Assembly: GCA_009840525.1 (NCBI GenBank)
Contig: VXNP01000047.1
Coordinates: forward strand, 1-52,895
DNA: 52,895 nucleotides
DNA from: Gammaproteobacteria bacterium
GTDB lineage: Bacteria > Gemmatimonadota > Gemmatimonadetes > Longimicrobiales > Gaopeijiaceae
Direction of reading: 5' to 3'
This document shows, one piece after another, positions 22,964 to 32,449 of the stretch; positions within the stretch are counted from its first letter, which is position 1; every line of letters begins with the position of its first letter. Made by a program: the position numbers and the translations under genes. The notes beneath the pieces are model-generated. The model saw only the letters and a program-made list of their open reading frames with translations. It searched no databases and was not told the origin of the DNA.

Positions 22964-25204
22964 ATGAACGAGCACCGCCCGCCCTACCTCGCCGCCGTCA
23001 TCGCCGCCGCGGCGATCTTCCTCCTGTACGTCGTCACGCTGGCTCCCACCACGGCGTTCTGGGACACGAGCGAGTACATCGCGACCGGGTACATCCTCGG
23101 GATCCCGCACCCGCCCGGGAACCCGCTCTTCGTGGTGCTGGCGAGGGTGTGGATCGTTCTGCTGTCGCCACTGGGGCTGCCGGTCGCGGTGCGGGTGAAC
23201 CTGCTGGCCGCGCTCACTTCCGCCGCCGCGAGCGGGTTCTTCTTCCTGGTGGCCCACCGCATCGCATGGGGGCTGCTGGGCGACCACCGCCGGGCGCTGG
23301 TGGGGGCGGCGGCGAGCGCGCTGCTGGGCGCCACGGCGTATACCGTGTGGAACCAGTCCGTGGTCAACGAGAAGGTCTACACGGTCAGCGTGCTGGTGAT
23401 CGCCGCGGTGACCTGGCTGGCGGTGCGCTGGCGCGACCGGCGCGGCGAGCCCGGGAGCGGGCGCCTGCTGCTGGTGGCGGGCTACCTGATGATCCTGGGC
23501 TGGTCCAACCACACCATGTCGCTTTTGCCCGTGCCGGCCCTGGGCCTGATGCTGCTCATGACGGCCCCGAGGGTGCTTCTGCGCCGCGACCTGTGGATGC
23601 GCGCGCTCCCCCTCGTCGTGGTCGGCCTGTCCTTCAACGTGTTCCTGCCGATTCGGGCCGCCCAGCGCCCGGTGATCAACGAGGGCGACCCGCTTTGCGA
23701 GTCCCCCGGCGGGGTCGCGGCCGCCGTTCTTACCGCCGGGAACGCGGGTTGCCCCAGGCTCGCCTCGGTTCTTCAGCGCGACCAGTACGCGCCGCCGCCA
23801 CTCGGCCAGCGCCAGTCGCCCGTGTCCGCGCAGTTCCAGAACTATTTCCAGTACTTCGACTGGCAGTGGGCGCGCGGGCTGGATCCCTCTCCGGTACCGA
23901 GCGGCACGAGGGCTCCCGTCACCGGGGTCTTCCTCGCCCTGGGCCTGTTCGGCCTGCTCGTCATCCGGCGCACCGACAGGCATCTGTTCGCCTACATGGC
24001 GACGTTGACGGTGACCGTGACGGTCGCGCTCGTGATCTACCTGAACTTCAAGTACGGCTATTCGCTGGCGCCCGAGATCGCCGACCCGGACCTGCACGAG
24101 GTGCGCGAGCGGGACTACTTCTACATCGCCGGGTTCATCGTGTGGGGCGTGCTGGCGGGGATCGGGCTCACCGGCATCTGGCATATGGCCGCGCGTGGGC
24201 TGAGGCGGACGAGCCCGGTCACGGGCGGCCGGGTGCGCGTGGCAGGAGCACGGCTGGCGCTGGGGATCGTGACGTTCCTGGCGGCGCTGATCGCGCTGAC
24301 GCCGCTGGCGGCGAACTGGCGCTGGGCCAGCCGCGCCGGAGACTACGCGGCCCGCGACTGGGCGTACGATCTGCTCCAGAGCGTCGAGCCCTACAGCGTC
24401 CTGTTCACCAACGGAGACAACGATACCTTCCCGCTCTGGTATCTGCAGGAAGTGGAGGGCATCCGCCGGGATGTCACCGTCATCGTGGGGCAGTACCTGT
24501 TCACGCAATGGTATCCCCGGCAACTGCAGGAGTTGACCCGGCCGGACCGGCAACGGCCCTTCGAGCCCGACGAGCGCGTGGTCGGCCTTTATCCCGCGCG
24601 CGAGATGCCCAGTCGCCCCGTGCTCTCGCTCGCGCCCGAGGAGATCGACCGGATCCAGGGGGCCGCCACTCCGCAGGACGCGAACGTTCGCCTCGGACCC
24701 GTCGTGGTGCAGTACCCGCGCGGCACCTACCTCGACCGGGGGGACCAGGTGGCGCTGGCGATCATTCGCGACAGCATCGCCGAGCGGCCCATCTACTTCG
24801 CGTGGACCGGGGGCATCATCCGCTCGCTGGGCCTGCACGACTTCGGGGTCCGGCAGGGGCTCGCGACCCGGCTCGTTCTGCGGGACATCGAAACGGACGG
24901 GCGTTTCGTCAGGACCGACCCCGCCCTGGGCGGGGAATGGGTCGATCTGGAGCGCACGCGGCGGCTCTCCAGCGAGGTGATGATGGCCCGCAGCCTCCGC
25001 TATCGGGATGTCTGGGCCGACCGCACCACTCTGAACATTCCGTATTACTACTTCCACTTCAGCCGCGTGCTGTTCGACCGGGGTTCGGCGGCCGGGCTGC
25101 CGGCGGACGAACTGGCCCGGTACCGCGCCGACATGGAGGCGTTCGGCGTCACCATGCAGGGCGGATACCGGGTGATTCCCGAAGCGGAGCCCGGAGCCGG
25201 ATGA
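22964..25204 (+). CDS. DUF2723 (protein O-mannosyltransferase-like) membrane protein
   Basis: A 746-residue multi-pass protein of the DUF2723 family, which has a GT-C glycosyltransferase fold related to dolichyl-phosphate mannose-protein mannosyltransferases. The first lumenal loop has FWDTSEYIATGYILGIPHPPGNPLF, where the Asp and PHPPGNP are typical. About ten membrane segments follow. The soluble C-terminal third begins near VEPYSVLFTNGDNDTFPLWY. It probably transfers a lipid-linked sugar outside the membrane; donor and acceptor are unknown. Its stop overlaps the moeB-like start (ATGA). Confidence 0.87.
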   Translation: MNEHRPPYLAAVIAAAAIFLLYVVTLAPTTAFWDTSEYIATGYILGIPHPPGNPLFVVLARVWIVLLSPLGLPVAVRVNLLAALTSAAASGFFFLVAHRIAWGLLGDHRRALVGAAASALLGATAYTVWNQSVVNEKVYTVSVLVIAAVTWLAVRWRDRRGEPGSGRLLLVAGYLMILGWSNHTMSLLPVPALGLMLLMTAPRVLLRRDLWMRALPLVVVGLSFNVFLPIRAAQRPVINEGDPLCESPGGVAAAVLTAGNAGCPRLASVLQRDQYAPPPLGQRQSPVSAQFQNYFQYFDWQWARGLDPSPVPSGTRAPVTGVFLALGLFGLLVIRRTDRHLFAYMATLTVTVTVALVIYLNFKYGYSLAPEIADPDLHEVRERDYFYIAGFIVWGVLAGIGLTGIWHMAARGLRRTSPVTGGRVRVAGARLALGIVTFLAALIALTPLAANWRWASRAGDYAARDWAYDLLQSVEPYSVLFTNGDNDTFPLWYLQEVEGIRRDVTVIVGQYLFTQWYPRQLQELTRPDRQRPFEPDERVVGLYPAREMPSRPVLSLAPEEIDRIQGAATPQDANVRLGPVVVQYPRGTYLDRGDQVALAIIRDSIAERPIYFAWTGGIIRSLGLHDFGVRQGLATRLVLRDIETDGRFVRTDPALGGEWVDLERTRRLSSEVMMARSLRYRDVWADRTTLNIPYYYFHFSRVLFDRGSAAGLPADELARYRADMEAFGVTMQGGYRVIPEAEPGAG

Positions 25205-26436
25205 GGATGCACGTTTCCGAAGGACAGCGGGGCGGGAACGGTCCCCAGGCGGCGTCAAACCGGCTGTCGCCCCCCGAACTGCTCCGCTACGCCCGGCATC
25301 TGGTCCTGCCCGAGGTCGGCCTCGCGGGCCAGCGCAGGCTCAAGTCGGCCCGCGTGCTCGTGGTGGGTGCGGGAGGGCTCGGCTCGCCGGTGGCGCTCTA
25401 TCTGGCCGCGGCGGGGGTGGGCACGCTCGGCCTCGTGGACTTCGACGAGGTCGACGCGACCAACCTGCAGCGTCAGATCCTGCACGGGGAATCCGATGTG
25501 GGCCGGCCCAAGCTCGATTCCGCCCGTGACCGGCTCGCCGAGACCAACCCCCACATCCAGGTCATCGCGCACGACGCCAGGCTGAGCAGCGGAAACGCCC
25601 CGTCCGTGCTGGCCGACTACGACGTGGTCGTGGACGGCACCGACAACTTCCCGACCCGCTACCTGGTGAATGACGCCTGCGTGATGCTCGGCAAGCCCAA
25701 CGTATACGGCTCGGTGCACCGCTGGGAGGGGCAGGTGTCGGTGTTCGCCACCGACGGCGGTCCCTGCTACCGGTGCCTCTTCCGCGAGCCGCCCCCGCCG
25801 GGCCTGGTGCCCAATTGCGCCGAGGGCGGAGTCCTGGGGGTCGTCCCGGGAGTGGTGGGTTCCCTCCAGGCGCTCGAAACCGTGAAGCTGATTCTCGGGC
25901 AGGGCAATCCGCTTTCGGGGCGGCTGCTCATCTTCGACGGGCTGGAACTGGAGTGGCGCGAGGTCTCCATCCGGCGCGACCCCGCCTGTCCCGTATGCAG
26001 CGACAGCCCCTCACAGACCGAACTCATCGACTACGAACTCTTCTGCGGCGTCGAGCCGGAGGCTGAACCCATGACCCATCCCGTGAACGAGGAAGGCCGT
26101 GAACCGGCGGGACCCGGAGGCATCGACGTACTGGAGGCCAGCGCCCGTCTGGGGGACGAGGCCCCGCCCTTCCTCCTGGATGTGCGCGAGACCTACGAAT
26201 GGGACATCTCCAACCTCGCGCCGCAGGGCGCGGTGCTGATTCCCATGGGCGAAGTGAGTGCCCGTCTCGACGAAATCCCGCGCGAGCGCCAGATCATCGT
26301 CCACTGTCGCACGGGCGTCCGCAGCGGCGACGTGGCGAATCAGCTCTGGCGGGCGGGGTACCGCGACGTGCTGAACATGGAGGGGGGGATCAACGCCTGG
26401 GCCCGGGAGGTCGATCCGGGGCTCCAGATCTACTGA
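25201..26436 (+). CDS. moeB: MoeB/ThiF-type E1-like adenylyltransferase with rhodanese domain
   Basis: A 411-residue fusion of a ThiF/MoeB adenylyltransferase and a rhodanese. The nucleotide site reads VLVVGAGGLGSPVALYLAAAG, then DFDEVDATNLQRQILH. The catalytic Cys is in VPNCAEGGVLGVVPG, and zinc cysteines are CYRC and CPVC. The rhodanese part begins near residue 305 (PPFLLDVRETYEWD) and has the active loop CRTGVR. Such proteins activate ThiS, MoaD or sulfur-carrier C-termini and pass sulfur to them in molybdopterin, thiamine or cysteine synthesis. The ATG overlaps the DUF2723 stop. No carrier protein gene is visible here, so the exact pathway is open. Confidence 0.9.
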   Translation: MRMHVSEGQRGGNGPQAASNRLSPPELLRYARHLVLPEVGLAGQRRLKSARVLVVGAGGLGSPVALYLAAAGVGTLGLVDFDEVDATNLQRQILHGESDVGRPKLDSARDRLAETNPHIQVIAHDARLSSGNAPSVLADYDVVVDGTDNFPTRYLVNDACVMLGKPNVYGSVHRWEGQVSVFATDGGPCYRCLFREPPPPGLVPNCAEGGVLGVVPGVVGSLQALETVKLILGQGNPLSGRLLIFDGLELEWREVSIRRDPACPVCSDSPSQTELIDYELFCGVEPEAEPMTHPVNEEGREPAGPGGIDVLEASARLGDEAPPFLLDVRETYEWDISNLAPQGAVLIPMGEVSARLDEIPRERQIIVHCRTGVRSGDVANQLWRAGYRDVLNMEGGINAWAREVDPGLQIY

Positions 26437-26490
26437 AGTAATCGAGCCGCGCCTCTTCCCCGGATCTTCCTCAGGTCCGCGGACAGGGCC

Positions 26491-28659
26491 TCAGAATGCG
26501 GCCAGCTCCCGGATCGCGGACACTACATCGGGCACCTGGGGGAGGATCACCTCCTCGAGCTGAGGCGCGTACGCGACCCAGCAGTCCCTTGCGGCGATTC
26601 GCCGCACCGGCGCGTCCAGCCACTCGAAGAGTTCATCGGCGACCCGGGCCGCGATCTCGGCGCCGTATCCCCAGGAGAGCCCGTCCTCGTAGGCCACCAG
26701 CACGCGGTTGGTCTTGCGCACGGACGTGGCGACAGCGTCCATGTCGAAGGGCGACAGGCTGCGCAGGTCCACGATCTCGGCCTCGATGCCGTCCCGTTCC
26801 GACGCCACCCGGGCCGCGTCCAGGCTGCGCTTCACCAGCGCCCCGCAGGTCACGATGGTGAGGTCCGAGCCCTCGCGCGCGACGCGCGCCTTCCCGAAGG
26901 GGATCATGAAGTCCCTTCCGGGCTCCGCACTCTTGTTGTAGACCTGCCGGTACAGGTGCTTGTGCTCCAGGAAGATGACCGGATCGTCGCACCGGATCGC
27001 GGTGCGCAGGAGCCCGCTGGCGTCGAGCGCGTTCGAGGGAAGCACGACCCGCAGCCCCGGCGTGTGCGTGAACAGGGAAGCCCCCGTCTGCGAGTGGTAG
27101 ATGCCTCCGCCCGTGAGATAGCCGCCGAAGGGGACCCGGATGACCACGGGCGCAGCGAACGCGCTGTTGGAGCGGTAGCGCATCGTGGCCAGCTCGTTGC
27201 GGATCTGCATGAACGCCGGCCAGATGTAGTCGAAGAACTGGATCTCGACGACGGGCTTGAGCCCGCGGGCCGCCATCCCGATCGCCCGCCCCACGATATT
27301 GGCCTCGGCGAGCGGCGAGTTGAAGACGCGGTCGCTGCCGAACCGCTTCTGGAGTCCGTGGGTCACCTTGAAGACCCCGCCCTTGCCCTGCACCTGCTCG
27401 AGGGCTTCCGGGCGCGAAGCGTCGGCTACGTCCTGGCCGAAGACGACGATGCGCGGGTCCCGCTCCATTTCGTCGCCGAGGCAGCGGTTGATGAGGTCGA
27501 CCATGGTCAGTTGCTTGCTTCCACGGTCGAACTTCGCGGAAGCCTCGGTGTCGAATTCCGGCTTCGTGGGCGGCGCGGTCTCGGAGTAGAGGTTCACCAG
27601 CGCCCGTTCCGGCGGAGGCTGGGGACGCTCCAGCGCCCGGGCGGCAGCCTCCCGCACCGCGGCATGTGCCTCTGTCTCGATGCGGTCCAGCTGCTCGCCT
27701 GTGGCGACCTTGAGGTCAAGCAGCAGTTGCCGGGTGCGGGTCAGGGGATCCTTTTCCTCTTCGGTGAAGCGCTCTTCCGCCGTTCGGTACGCGCGCTCGT
27801 CGTCGGACATCGAGTGCGAGTAGGGCCGGATCGTGAACGCGTGCACGAGCGCCGGTCCCCGGCCCCGCCGGCAGTGGTGCACCGCTGCGCGGCTCGCCTT
27901 GTAGCTGTCGATGACATCGGTGCCGTCGCATTTGGCGATGAACAGATCCGGGAAGGACGATGCCAGCGCGGAGATGCTGCCTCCGGCGGTCTGCACCTCC
28001 ACCGGCACCGAGATCGCGTAGCCGTTGTCCTCGATCAGGAAGAGGACGGGCAGCTTGAGCGTGCAGGCGGTGTTGAGCGCTTCCCAGAACTCGCCTTCGG
28101 AGGTGGCGCCCTCTCCCGCCGAGACGAGCACGACTTCGTCGTCCTCCACCTGCCCCACGCGCTTCAGAATTTCCGGCAGCCCGGCGGCCCGGCGGCCGCC
28201 CTCGGCGCATCCCACGGCCTGAAGGAACTGCGTTCCTGTCGGAGACGACATGCTCGTGATGTTGAGGCGGGGGTCGCAGAAATGGCACGGCATCTGGCGC
28301 CCGCCCGATGCCGGATCGGCCTCGGCGGCCACGGCCTGCAGGAAGTGCTCGTACGGGGTCTGGCCCAGCGCCAGGGAGAGCGACCGGTCGCGGTAGTACA
28401 GGTAGAACCAGTCGTGGGCGGGCCTGAGGTGGGCAGCCATGGCCACGCCGATGGCCTCGTGGCCGGCGCTCGAGATCTGGAAGAAGGTCTTGTTCTGGCG
28501 CTTGAGCGTGATCTCGCGATCGTCGATGCTCCGCGAGGTCACCATGGTGCGGTAGAACTCGACGAGCTGGGTCGAGGTAAGCGCGAGCCCGTCGCCGGGG
28601 ACCTTTCTGCGGCCGCCGGCGGGGGCGTCGGGTGGCAGGGTTCGGGTGTCAGGCGTCAT
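26491..28659 (-). CDS. Fused E1 alpha-beta subunit of a branched-chain-type 2-oxoacid dehydrogenase
   Basis: A 722-residue single-chain thiamine-diphosphate decarboxylase. The alpha half (residues ~30-340) has [26 protein letters not shown] and the ThDP motif [15 protein letters not shown] to EDNGYAIS near residues 181-215. The phosphorylation-loop-like [13 protein letters not shown] is present. The beta half (~380-720) has [49 protein letters not shown] and [16 protein letters not shown]. Usually these are two genes; fused forms occur in some Bacteroidota and Gemmatimonadota-like groups. E2 and E3 are not in the window. It is third in a minus unit and 66 bases after the YyaL gene. The ATG at 28659 is the best start, with a weak ribosome-binding site. 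Confidence 0.9.
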   Translation of the reverse strand: MTPDTRTLPPDAPAGGRRKVPGDGLALTSTQLVEFYRTMVTSRSIDDREITLKRQNKTFFQISSAGHEAIGVAMAAHLRPAHDWFYLYYRDRSLSLALGQTPYEHFLQAVAAEADPASGGRQMPCHFCDPRLNITSMSSPTGTQFLQAVGCAEGGRRAAGLPEILKRVGQVEDDEVVLVSAGEGATSEGEFWEALNTACTLKLPVLFLIEDNGYAISVPVEVQTAGGSISALASSFPDLFIAKCDGTDVIDSYKASRAAVHHCRRGRGPALVHAFTIRPYSHSMSDDERAYRTAEERFTEEEKDPLTRTRQLLLDLKVATGEQLDRIETEAHAAVREAAARALERPQPPPERALVNLYSETAPPTKPEFDTEASAKFDRGSKQLTMVDLINRCLGDEMERDPRIVVFGQDVADASRPEALEQVQGKGGVFKVTHGLQKRFGSDRVFNSPLAEANIVGRAIGMAARGLKPVVEIQFFDYIWPAFMQIRNELATMRYRSNSAFAAPVVIRVPFGGYLTGGGIYHSQTGASLFTHTPGLRVVLPSNALDASGLLRTAIRCDDPVIFLEHKHLYRQVYNKSAEPGRDFMIPFGKARVAREGSDLTIVTCGALVKRSLDAARVASERDGIEAEIVDLRSLSPFDMDAVATSVRKTNRVLVAYEDGLSWGYGAEIAARVADELFEWLDAPVRRIAARDCWVAYAPQLEEVILPQVPDVVSAIRELAAF

Positions 28660-28725
28660 ACCGGAAGATAGCCGGAGCGGGCAACCGGGTCCAACCACGG
28701 GACCGCGCTGCGATCCCGTCGGCGC

Positions 28726-30858
28726 TCAGCAGGCGTCGAGCTGGTCGGCCAGCGTGCGCGGATCGGAGACCGGCCGCTGACAGGTGTACTCGTGGCACAC
28801 GTGGGCGCGCGGTGCCCGGTCGCCCTGGTCGTCTGCCGCGAGCCGCCAGGGCGCCCGCGGCGTCCTGCCCGCCTCGTCGCCGGTGACCAGCCGGTCGGGC
28901 AGGTAGCGGCGGTGGGCCGCCTGCAGCAGTGCCCGGGTGGCGCGGCCGTCGGGGTCGCCCTCGATGACCACTTCCACGCCGGGCCGGTCGAAGGCGTCGG
29001 CCACGGTGAGCAGCCTCCCGTACGCGCTCGGGAAGCGCGCCATCGCAGCCCCCTCGCTGGCCAGGACCCGGGCCGCCAGGATGCGAAAGTCCTCCCGGTC
29101 CAGAAGGCGGCCCAGGCGCAGCAGCACCTCGGCCGCGAGGGAGTTGCCGGCCGGGGTGGCGTTGTCGGTGGCGTCGCGGGGGCGCACCACCAGCGCCTGG
29201 TCGGCCCGGTGCGTGTCGAAGAGCAAGCCGCTCGCGCGGTCGAAGAATCCCTCTGCGAGGGCTTCGGCAAGCTCCGTGGCGCGGTCGAGCCAGACGGCGC
29301 GCAGCGTCGCTTCATGCAGCGCCAGGAAAGCTCCCGCAAGCGACGCGTAGTCCTCCAGAAACCCGCCCACGGGCGAGGGACGTTCCCTGTGGCTGCGCAG
29401 CAGGCGGCCGTCGCGCCGCAGTTCGGCGAGGATGAACTCTCCGGCCTGCTCGGCCGCGCGCACGTATTCGCGCCGTCCCAGGGCCGCGCCGGCTTCCGCC
29501 AGGACGCGCATCGCAAACCCGTTCCAGGCCACGATGACCTTCTCGTCGCGGAACGGTGGTTCGCGCAGCGCCCGGGCTTCGAGCAGAACGGCCGACGCCC
29601 GCGCGAGCACGGCGTCGAGTTCGTCCGGCGCAAGCCCCTCGGCCCGCGCCACCGACTCCGGATCGTGGGGGAGGTGAAGGATGTTGCGGCCCTCGAAGTT
29701 GCCGGCCGGGGTGACGTCGTAGCAGCGCCGGAACAGGCGCGCCGTGGAGGGGTCGAGCAGTTCGTCGATCTCCTCGGCCGTCCAGACATAGAACAGCCCT
29801 TCCTCTCCTTCCGAATCCGCGTCGCGCGCGGAGTAGAAGCCGCCCTCCGGCGAACGCAGGTCGGTGAGCATGTACGCCAGCGTCTTCTCGGTGACCGCCA
29901 GGTATTCGGCGTCCCCCGTATACAGGTGAGCCTGCAGATACGCACTCGCGAGCAGGGCGTTGTCGTAGAGCATCTTCTCGAAGTGCGGCACCAGCCAGCG
30001 CGCGTCGACCGTGTAGCGGTGGAACCCCCCGCCCAACTGATCGTGGATGCCGCCGCGCGCCATCTTGCGCAGCGTGTGCGTCGCCATCGACAGCAACTGA
30101 TCGTCCCCCGAAGCGCGGTGAACCCGCAGCAGCAGCTCCAGCACCATGGGCTGAGGGAACTTGGGCGCCCGCCCGAAGCCTCCGTTGATCGTGTCGTAAC
30201 CGCGGGCGATGTCGCCGCAGGCGGCGCGCGCCAGCCCGGTTCGCGCCTCGAGGTCTTCGGGTGACGCCCGTCCCGCGTCCGGAGGACTCATGGAGCGCTC
30301 CAGCAGCCCGCGCATCCGGCTCGCGGCCTCCCGGACTTCGGCCTTGCGCCCCGTATAGGCCCGGCCGGCGGCCTCGAGCACCTGGCGGAACGACGGCATG
30401 CCGTGGCGAGGCTCCGGCGGGAAGTAGGTCCCCCCGTAATAGGGCAGGCCCTGCGGGGTCAGGAAGGCGGTGAGCGGCCACCCCCCCTGCCCGGTGATGC
30501 TCTGAACCGCGCGCATGTAGATCGCGTCCAGGTCGGGCCGCTCCTCCCGGTCGACCTTGATGTTGACGAAGAGGTCGTTCATGAGCGCGGCCGTCCCGTC
30601 GTCCTCGAACGACTCGCGCTCCATCACGTGGCACCAGTGGCAGGCGGAGTAGCCAATGGAGAGGAGGATGGGCCGGTCTTCGTCGCGCGCGCGGGCCAGC
30701 GCTTCGTCGCTCCACGGGTACCAGTCCACCGGGTTTCCGGCGTGCTGCAGCAGGTAGGGGCTGGTCTCGCGCGCCAGCCGGTTGCGCGGGCGCCCGCCGG
30801 AAGCCGGGTGACCGCGGCCAGAGGAATCGGGCCGCGCGGATGGTGGCGTGTCGGTCAT
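28726..30858 (-). CDS. YyaL/DUF255 thioredoxin-domain protein
   Basis: A 710-residue member of the YyaL/DUF255 (spermatogenesis-associated protein 20-like) family. The N-terminal thioredoxin-like domain begins [20 protein letters not shown] and has [20 protein letters not shown], with CHWC at residues 73-76, then [16 protein letters not shown] six-hairpin glycosidase-like region follows, with [22 protein letters not shown] and [13 protein letters not shown]. The true reaction is unknown. It is coupled to the amidohydrolase gene by an ATGA overlap. No signal peptide is visible, so it should be cytosolic, unlike its lipoprotein neighbour. Confidence 0.92.
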   Translation of the reverse strand: MTDTPPSARPDSSGRGHPASGGRPRNRLARETSPYLLQHAGNPVDWYPWSDEALARARDEDRPILLSIGYSACHWCHVMERESFEDDGTAALMNDLFVNIKVDREERPDLDAIYMRAVQSITGQGGWPLTAFLTPQGLPYYGGTYFPPEPRHGMPSFRQVLEAAGRAYTGRKAEVREAASRMRGLLERSMSPPDAGRASPEDLEARTGLARAACGDIARGYDTINGGFGRAPKFPQPMVLELLLRVHRASGDDQLLSMATHTLRKMARGGIHDQLGGGFHRYTVDARWLVPHFEKMLYDNALLASAYLQAHLYTGDAEYLAVTEKTLAYMLTDLRSPEGGFYSARDADSEGEEGLFYVWTAEEIDELLDPSTARLFRRCYDVTPAGNFEGRNILHLPHDPESVARAEGLAPDELDAVLARASAVLLEARALREPPFRDEKVIVAWNGFAMRVLAEAGAALGRREYVRAAEQAGEFILAELRRDGRLLRSHRERPSPVGGFLEDYASLAGAFLALHEATLRAVWLDRATELAEALAEGFFDRASGLLFDTHRADQALVVRPRDATDNATPAGNSLAAEVLLRLGRLLDREDFRILAARVLASEGAAMARFPSAYGRLLTVADAFDRPGVEVVIEGDPDGRATRALLQAAHRRYLPDRLVTGDEAGRTPRAPWRLAADDQGDRAPRAHVCHEYTCQRPVSDPRTLADQLDAC

Positions 30859-32279
30859 GGCCGCATCACCTCCAGAACCTGCTCCCGGAAGGCGCGCGCG
30901 CGCTCCAGCACTTCCGACTCACTCACCGTGAGCACTTCGCGGTCGCGCACCACCACGCGTCCGTTCACCAGCACCGTGGCTACATCGCTCCCGCGGGTCG
31001 CGTACACCAGGTGCGAGTAGACGTTGTAGAGCGGGGTGAGGCCGGCCCGGCGGGTGTCGATAAGCACGACGTCGGCACGCTTCCCCGGCTCGAGCGATCC
31101 AATCTCGTCGTGCAGATCGAGCACCCGGGCGCCGCCCATGGTGGCGAGGCGGAACACGGTCTCGGCGGGGAGCGCGGTGGGGTCGGCGGCGGCGAACTTG
31201 TGGATCTTGGCGGCGGTGTCCATCTCGTCGAAGAGGTCCAGGTTGTTGTTGCTGACCGGCCCGTCCGTTCCGATTCCGACCGGAATCCCCGCGGCCAGCG
31301 CCTCCACGATCGGAGCCGCCCGCGAAATCCCCAGCTTCATGTTGCTCTCGGGGTTGTGGGCGATGCCCGCCCCGCTGGCCGCGATGCGCGCGATGTCCTC
31401 CTCGGAGAGATAGATGGAGTGGGCGAGCACCGTCCCCGGCCGCAGGGCGCCGATGGACTCGAGCGCCTCCACCACCCCCATCCCGGTCAGGCCGCTCACG
31501 GTGGCGAACTCCCCCGCGTCCTCGGCGGTGTGGATCTGAAAGGGAGCGCCGTAGTCGTTGGCCAGCCGCACCGCGGCCGCCACGTCCTCGAGCGAGGTCG
31601 TGTAGAGCGAGTGGGCGGCCACGCCGGGGGTCAGGGTGGGATGGTCGCGGTAGCGCTCCATGAAGTCGGCGGCGTCGGCGAGCGAGGCGGCCGGCGACGC
31701 AAAGTCCGGGGTGGGGAAGCCGATCACGTGCGGCCCGAGCACCGCGCGGATGCCGGCGTCGATGGTGGCCCTCGCCCCGTCGTCCCGGAAGTAGTACATG
31801 TCCGCGAAGGTGGTCGTCCCGCTCCTCAGCATCTCGATGCAGGAGAGAAGCGTGCCCCAGTACACGAAGTCGGGGCTCACCAGGGCCGCTTCCGCCGGGA
31901 AGATGTGCTCCTCCAGCCAGGTCATCAGCGGCAGGTCGTCGGCGAGTCCCCTGAGGAGCGACATCGCCGCGTGCCCATGCGTGTTCACCAGCCCCGGGAT
32001 CACGAGGTGTCCGGTTGCGTCGAGCACGGCCACATCGGAGGGTCGGGGATCGCCCGGGGCCAGCAGGCCGGCGATGCGTTCTCCCTCCACGAGAACCGCG
32101 CCGCCCTCGAGCACGGTGCCGGGATCATCCATGACCACCACCGTGCCGCCGTCGATCAGCAGCCGCTCATTCGCCTGTGGCGCAGAAGAGGCGGTACACG
32201 CTGCCGAAGGCACCACGAGCAGCGCCGTCAGGGCGCGAAAGCCGGGCCACCGGCTCCAGCGTTCAGGGGTGACCGTCAT
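30855..32279 (-). CDS. Lipoprotein amidohydrolase, MTA/SAH-deaminase-like
   Basis: A 474-residue metal-dependent hydrolase of the cytosine deaminase/MtaD branch. Metal and catalytic features: [51 protein letters not shown] and [20 protein letters not shown]. It ends with [13 protein letters not shown]. This is the SAH/MTA/adenosine deaminase pattern. Oddly, the N-terminus is a lipoprotein signal, with a hydrophobic stretch ending VPSAAC. The usual enzyme is cytosolic. The ATG at 32279 has AGGATGG about 8 bases upstream; in-frame ATGs at 32291 and 32300 only lengthen the signal. The YyaL gene follows with an ATGA overlap. Deamination of extracytoplasmic nucleosides or toxins is possible. Confidence 0.83.
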   Translation of the reverse strand: MTVTPERWSRWPGFRALTALLVVPSAACTASSAPQANERLLIDGGTVVVMDDPGTVLEGGAVLVEGERIAGLLAPGDPRPSDVAVLDATGHLVIPGLVNTHGHAAMSLLRGLADDLPLMTWLEEHIFPAEAALVSPDFVYWGTLLSCIEMLRSGTTTFADMYYFRDDGARATIDAGIRAVLGPHVIGFPTPDFASPAASLADAADFMERYRDHPTLTPGVAAHSLYTTSLEDVAAAVRLANDYGAPFQIHTAEDAGEFATVSGLTGMGVVEALESIGALRPGTVLAHSIYLSEEDIARIAASGAGIAHNPESNMKLGISRAAPIVEALAAGIPVGIGTDGPVSNNNLDLFDEMDTAAKIHKFAAADPTALPAETVFRLATMGGARVLDLHDEIGSLEPGKRADVVLIDTRRAGLTPLYNVYSHLVYATRGSDVATVLVNGRVVVRDREVLTVSESEVLERARAFREQVLEVMRP

Positions 32280-32310
32280 TTTGCATTCCATCCTGTACAT
32301 GTTCTTGTTG

Positions 32311-32324
32311 TCGCGTTTACGCGA
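32311..32324. repeat. Short inverted repeat between divergent genes
   Basis: TCGCGT (32311-32316) pairs with ACGCGA (32319-32324) around a TT. It lies about 32 bases upstream of the amidohydrolase ATG, in the gap divergent from acetoacetate-CoA ligase. It could be an operator, but no regulator gene is adjacent. Confidence 0.35.
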
Positions 32325-32449
32325 TTGCGTATTGCGGTCCTCCGATTCCCGCCTGCCATCATCAGAACCTAAGATATCCGGCAACGCCTCTCTCTGGACA
32401 ACCACGCCGCCCGCTTCCTTCACCCGGATACCCGGCCTTCACTTCGACG

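Noticed and set aside
23149-25200. Frame upstream of the MoeB start inside the DUF2723 gene
   Set aside because: Shadow of DUF2723; the ATG at 25201 overlaps its stop and starts the MoeB family sequence.
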